Position numbers and translations under genes: made by a program. 36,296 nucleotides of DNA from an uncultured Ruminococcus sp. Its GTDB lineage: Bacteria > Bacillota > Clostridia > Oscillospirales > Acutalibacteraceae. The stretch covers positions 1 to 36,296 of the forward strand of contig CACYDW010000079.1 in assembly GCA_902773325.1 (NCBI GenBank). The letters run 5' to 3'. The first letter of the stretch is position 1. Each line of letters begins with the position of its first letter. Under the pieces are notes generated by a model that saw only the letters and a program-made list of their open reading frames with translations, searched no databases and was not told the origin of the DNA. Shown here piece after piece: positions 33,817 through 36,296 of this stretch.

Positions 33817-34740
33817 CTATTCTTCCTCGATCACCATAACAGGTTCTGAGGTCTTTCGCCTGATAGGATTATAGGTAAAGCTGAGCATATACGGGTCCTC
33901 TCCGCCGGTCAGCACACTGCGGAGCAGATCCAGAAAATACTTCACCAGCATTCCTGCCACTCCCCCCGCTATGTAAAGCAGTACATCGTCTGCACACGCT
34001 GTTCCCGTATTGAATGAAAACTGAAACAGCTCAACGGTGAAGCCTACCGCCCCCGATATGATCAGAAGCTGCCACCATCTGATCTTCGGATTCAGTATCA
34101 GCAGACTAAAGGTCAGCGGAGCAAGTATCAATCCATGCCAGAGCAGATACAGCATACCGGTTTCATGCGTCCGGTTCAGACAGGCAACGATTCTGTTGAA
34201 CAGAACAAGATTGATCGTTCTGTCCTCTGTCATGCGGGGACGCACGGGAAAAAGCTGTACGAAAAAAATGACAAGAAAATAGATGATCATCAGTGCCCGC
34301 ATACTCATCGTCAGAAATCGGGTAAAGCTTTTACGGGCTTCGTTCGTGTCGAACCTGCCCTTCATCAGCAGCCGCAGCGCCACCACATAAAAAAACGGGA
34401 CAGTCCATGTGATAAACATGGTGATGAGCTGATATTCGGTGAAATCCGGCCAGTATCCGCTGCCCTTTGTGAAATAGCCATTGATATCGCTCACAAGAAA
34501 TGCCGTCAGCGTAAAGACCGATATGCTGACCATCGCCGCTCCCACTGCTTCAAACCGCTTTATGATCATCAGCAGCACCATAATAATCACCAGTGAACCG
34601 ATCAGAACGTAGCTCTCGGCAATGCCGAGGTCTGCCATCTGATTTTTGGCATCATTGGGCAGCAAAAACAGCATCAGTCCCGCCGCCACTGATATAAAAA
34701 ACTCTCCGGTGTTCAATTTTTGGCTCGGAAGAAGACTCAT
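33817..34740 (-). CDS. VanZ-like domain membrane protein
   Basis: A 307-residue polytopic membrane protein with about eight helices. The C-terminal half carries the VanZ-like pattern: a His-containing helix (LLWHGLILAPLTFSLLILNP), then AVGFTVELFQFSFNTGTACADDVLLYIAGGVAG-type sequence (read here in the same order from about residue 222 to 254). VanZ proteins affect teicoplanin tolerance in some species, but most members are uncharacterised. A short acidic tail (VMVIEEE) follows. The start overlaps the ruvX stop as ATGA, with AGGAGG before it, so the two are translationally coupled. Confidence 0.85.
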   Translation of the reverse strand: MSLLPSQKLNTGEFFISVAAGLMLFLLPNDAKNQMADLGIAESYVLIGSLVIIMVLLMIIKRFEAVGAAMVSISVFTLTAFLVSDINGYFTKGSGYWPDFTEYQLITMFITWTVPFFYVVALRLLMKGRFDTNEARKSFTRFLTMSMRALMIIYFLVIFFVQLFPVRPRMTEDRTINLVLFNRIVACLNRTHETGMLYLLWHGLILAPLTFSLLILNPKIRWWQLLIISGAVGFTVELFQFSFNTGTACADDVLLYIAGGVAGMLVKYFLDLLRSVLTGGEDPYMLSFTYNPIRRKTSEPVMVIEEE

Positions 34741-35156
34741 CGCTGATTCCTCCTGAAATTAAGGTAATCCTCAAGAATGATCACTGCCGCAACCGCGTCA
34801 ACGACCTCCTTGCGTTTTTTGCCCCTTGTATCCGTTATATTGAGATAGCTGTGTGCCGTTACGGTCGTACAGCGCTCATCACGGAGCACCACCTCCAGCG
34901 CGGTCGTTTCTCTGAGTAGCTCCGCAAAGCCTCTCACATTACAGGCACTCTCCCCTTCGCTGCCGTCCATATTTTTAGGAAGTCCGAGTACGATCTGCTG
35001 CGCGTGTTTTTCCTTGCACAGAAGCGCGATCTTTTCGGCAAGTACTTCCTGACGGGTTTCCTTAATCACCGCTGCGGGAGATGCGATGACCTCATTTTTG
35101 TCACAGACAGCTATTCCCGTTCTCACTCTGCCGTAATCGACAGAAAGTATTATCAT
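34737..35156 (-). CDS. ruvX: YqgF/RuvX family nuclease (pre-16S rRNA processing)
   Basis: A 139-residue RNase H-fold protein. IILSVDYGRVRTGIAVCD supplies the first catalytic Asp, IVLGLPKNMDGSEG the nucleotide-loop motif, VVLRDERCTTVTA the Glu and EVVDAVAAVIILEDYL the last Asp. YqgF matures the 5' end of 16S rRNA and was once called a Holliday-junction resolvase. The start is ATG 35156, with AAGGGGGAA upstream; 14 extra in-frame codons lie before it. It is followed by the VanZ-like gene with a 4-base overlap. Confidence 0.93.
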   Translation of the reverse strand: MIILSVDYGRVRTGIAVCDKNEVIASPAAVIKETRQEVLAEKIALLCKEKHAQQIVLGLPKNMDGSEGESACNVRGFAELLRETTALEVVLRDERCTTVTAHSYLNITDTRGKKRKEVVDAVAAVIILEDYLNFRRNQR

Positions 35157-35230
35157 CGTTGATTCCCCCTTCCCGATATCATCTATGTTCAGTATCATTT
35201 TGAAATACAGTCCGTCATACCTCCGTTTGA

Positions 35231-35410
35231 TCAGTCTTTAAATTCGATAGTAGTTTCCAGACTTTCGATTTTATTGCATATATCATCCATACTATTTATT
35301 CCTGACCCACTGATATCACCAAGCTTATTATTCATATTATCTAATTTTTCGTTTATATCCTGTAATTCTGACAATATGTCATTTAATAAGTTCATCATCA
35401 TTATATCCAT
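35231..35410 (-). CDS. Small acidic coiled-coil protein, 59 residues
   Basis: A short protein, MDIMMMNLLNDILSELQDIN followed by EKLDNMNNKL, a Gly/Ser break and a second helix NSMDDICNKIESLETTIEF. Hydrophobic residues recur at heptad spacing in both helices, which suggests a helical hairpin or oligomer. AAGGAGG sits six bases before ATG 35410, good evidence of translation. A longer frame to 35461 has no ribosome site. The region is AT-rich compared with the neighbouring genes. No family was recognised. It lies 74 bases upstream of ruvX. Confidence 0.7.
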   Translation of the reverse strand: MDIMMMNLLNDILSELQDINEKLDNMNNKLGDISGSGINSMDDICNKIESLETTIEFKD

Positions 35411-35547
35411 TATAATCCTCCTTGTCCATAATAGTTTAAGCTTCTTGTGGGATAAAAACAAAGTTCTTCACTTTTCAAATGAAATAATGAACACCTCTGT
35501 AAGAACAGCGCAAAACATTGTACATTGAGCATTGGCTGCCGTTTTTT

Positions 35548-36180
35548 TCAGTAGTTCAGGCTGAAACCCTCCTGCAGGTGCTCGGTATAGTTTTCCAGAA
35601 TGATTCCGGGTTTCAGGTTTTCATCAAACTGAATAACATTCACGCAAGTATTTGTACCCAACGGCACCTCTTTGATACGGTCAACCGTATAGCCGTGTGC
35701 AAAGCACATCATATTTTTAATGGCACAGCCATGCGATACCACACAAACCGTCTTATCGGGATTCGCAGCAGCTATATCCAGCAAAGCCGCTTTCACGCGG
35801 TCATATACCTGCGCCATGCTTTCCCCTTCGGGCGCATGGAATGCGGCAGGATCATTCGTCCAGTTGTCATATTGCTCCGGATAGATCTGCGCGACCTCCA
35901 CAAGCGGCACACCCTCCCATTTTCCGGCATCGATCTCAACGATCCTGTCGTCAAAAATAATGGGGACTTCGTGGTATATATTGATACCCTCTGCGGTTTT
36001 CCGTGCCCTCTGTTTCGGGCTGGAATAGATCACATCGATCGGCTCGGCACTGAGCAGAGCAGCCGCCTGTGCGATCTGTTTTTTGCCGAGCATGGTAATA
36101 TCGGAATCGATTTTGCCCTGAAAGAACCGTTTCAGGTTTCCCTCTGCCTGACAATGCCTTACAAGAATTATTTTTGTCAA
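35548..36180 (-). CDS. Histidine phosphatase superfamily protein
   Basis: A 210-residue protein of the phosphoglycerate mutase-like fold. The phospho-His motif reads LVRHCQAEGN (RHG in most members is RHC here), with SSPKQRARKTAE, the acid-residue region VEIDAGKWEG and the second His in VVSHGCAIKN. All catalytic His and Arg are present. It probably dephosphorylates a small metabolite; alpha-ribazole phosphatase or broad-specificity phosphatases are possible. The start is TTG 36180, with AGAGGT seven bases upstream; the longer frame to 36225 adds unrelated residues. The remaining 36181-36296 shows nothing recognisable. Confidence 0.9.
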   Translation of the reverse strand: MTKIILVRHCQAEGNLKRFFQGKIDSDITMLGKKQIAQAAALLSAEPIDVIYSSPKQRARKTAEGINIYHEVPIIFDDRIVEIDAGKWEGVPLVEVAQIYPEQYDNWTNDPAAFHAPEGESMAQVYDRVKAALLDIAAANPDKTVCVVSHGCAIKNMMCFAHGYTVDRIKEVPLGTNTCVNVIQFDENLKPGIILENYTEHLQEGFSLNY

Positions 36181-36296
36181 CGTTGATACCTCTATTCGAT
36201 ATTGGATTAAGGAACTGTTCATCAATAACTTTTCATTTTTGCTTGTCTGATTTGCCCTGTACTGCGTTGCACTCCCTTGAAATACGGCAGTATTCC

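Overview
The window looks like a chromosomal segment of a Gram-positive anaerobic clostridium, most like a Ruminococcus or other Oscillospiraceae. The evidence is the gene order gdpP-rplI-dnaB-tilS-hpt-ftsH, an rnjA-type RNase J, a rubrerythrin with an N-terminal rubredoxin domain next to a PerR-type Fur protein, NifS/NifU, a DUF5685/J-domain gene pair, strong AGGAGG ribosome binding sites and frequent GTG/TTG starts. The species assignment is inference. No rRNA and no CRISPR array were seen; there is one tRNA gene.

Layout. 0.1-6 kb (minus strand): a VanY-like protein that has lost its catalytic residues, ylmH, a CPBP membrane protease, nadD, rubrerythrin, perR and an HD-GYP phosphodiesterase. 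6.1-7.8 kb (plus): a NodB-type polysaccharide deacetylase and a short amidase_3 protein. 7.9-10.1 kb (plus): tRNA-Thr(CGT) followed by a small phage-like replication module (32-codon ORF, replisome organizer, DnaC-like loader) with no integrase or structural genes, probably a remnant of an integrated element. 10.5-12.5 kb (plus): a zinc-ribbon/TPR membrane protein. 12.7-17.5 kb (minus): a secreted SH3/Big_2/GH24 lysozyme, then a membrane protein, a J-domain protein and a DUF5685 protein that look like one operon. 17.7-31.1 kb (minus): housekeeping block uvrA, ftsH, hpt, tilS, dnaB, rplI, gdpP, rnjA. 31.4-33.8 kb (plus): rnhA, nifS, nifU. 33.8-36.2 kb (minus): a VanZ-domain protein, ruvX, a 59-residue acidic protein and a histidine phosphatase.

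The spacers hold at least four dispersed non-coding repeat families. R1 is a 125-135 bp MITE-like element with terminal inverted repeats and a GC-rich hairpin; four copies are present, two in tandem upstream of dnaB. R2 is about 200 bp with a 16-bp perfect palindrome; two diverged copies lie in opposite orientation at about 1.1 and 10.4 kb, and the palindrome alone recurs at 31.2 kb. R3 is about 120 bp with a 22-bp palindrome whose centre has changed symmetrically between copies. R4 is a purine-rich hairpin at 17.7 kb with a truncated copy at 31.3 kb.

The most promising unexplained structures are: (1) in the replication module, a 26-bp palindromic site repeated upstream of and inside the initiator gene, with the second copy abutting in-frame GATATA repeats, which suggests an origin inside the initiator gene; (2) a stem-loop between the Shine-Dalgarno sequence and the start codon of the HD-GYP gene; (3) the repeat families themselves; and (4) the VanY-like pseudoenzyme.
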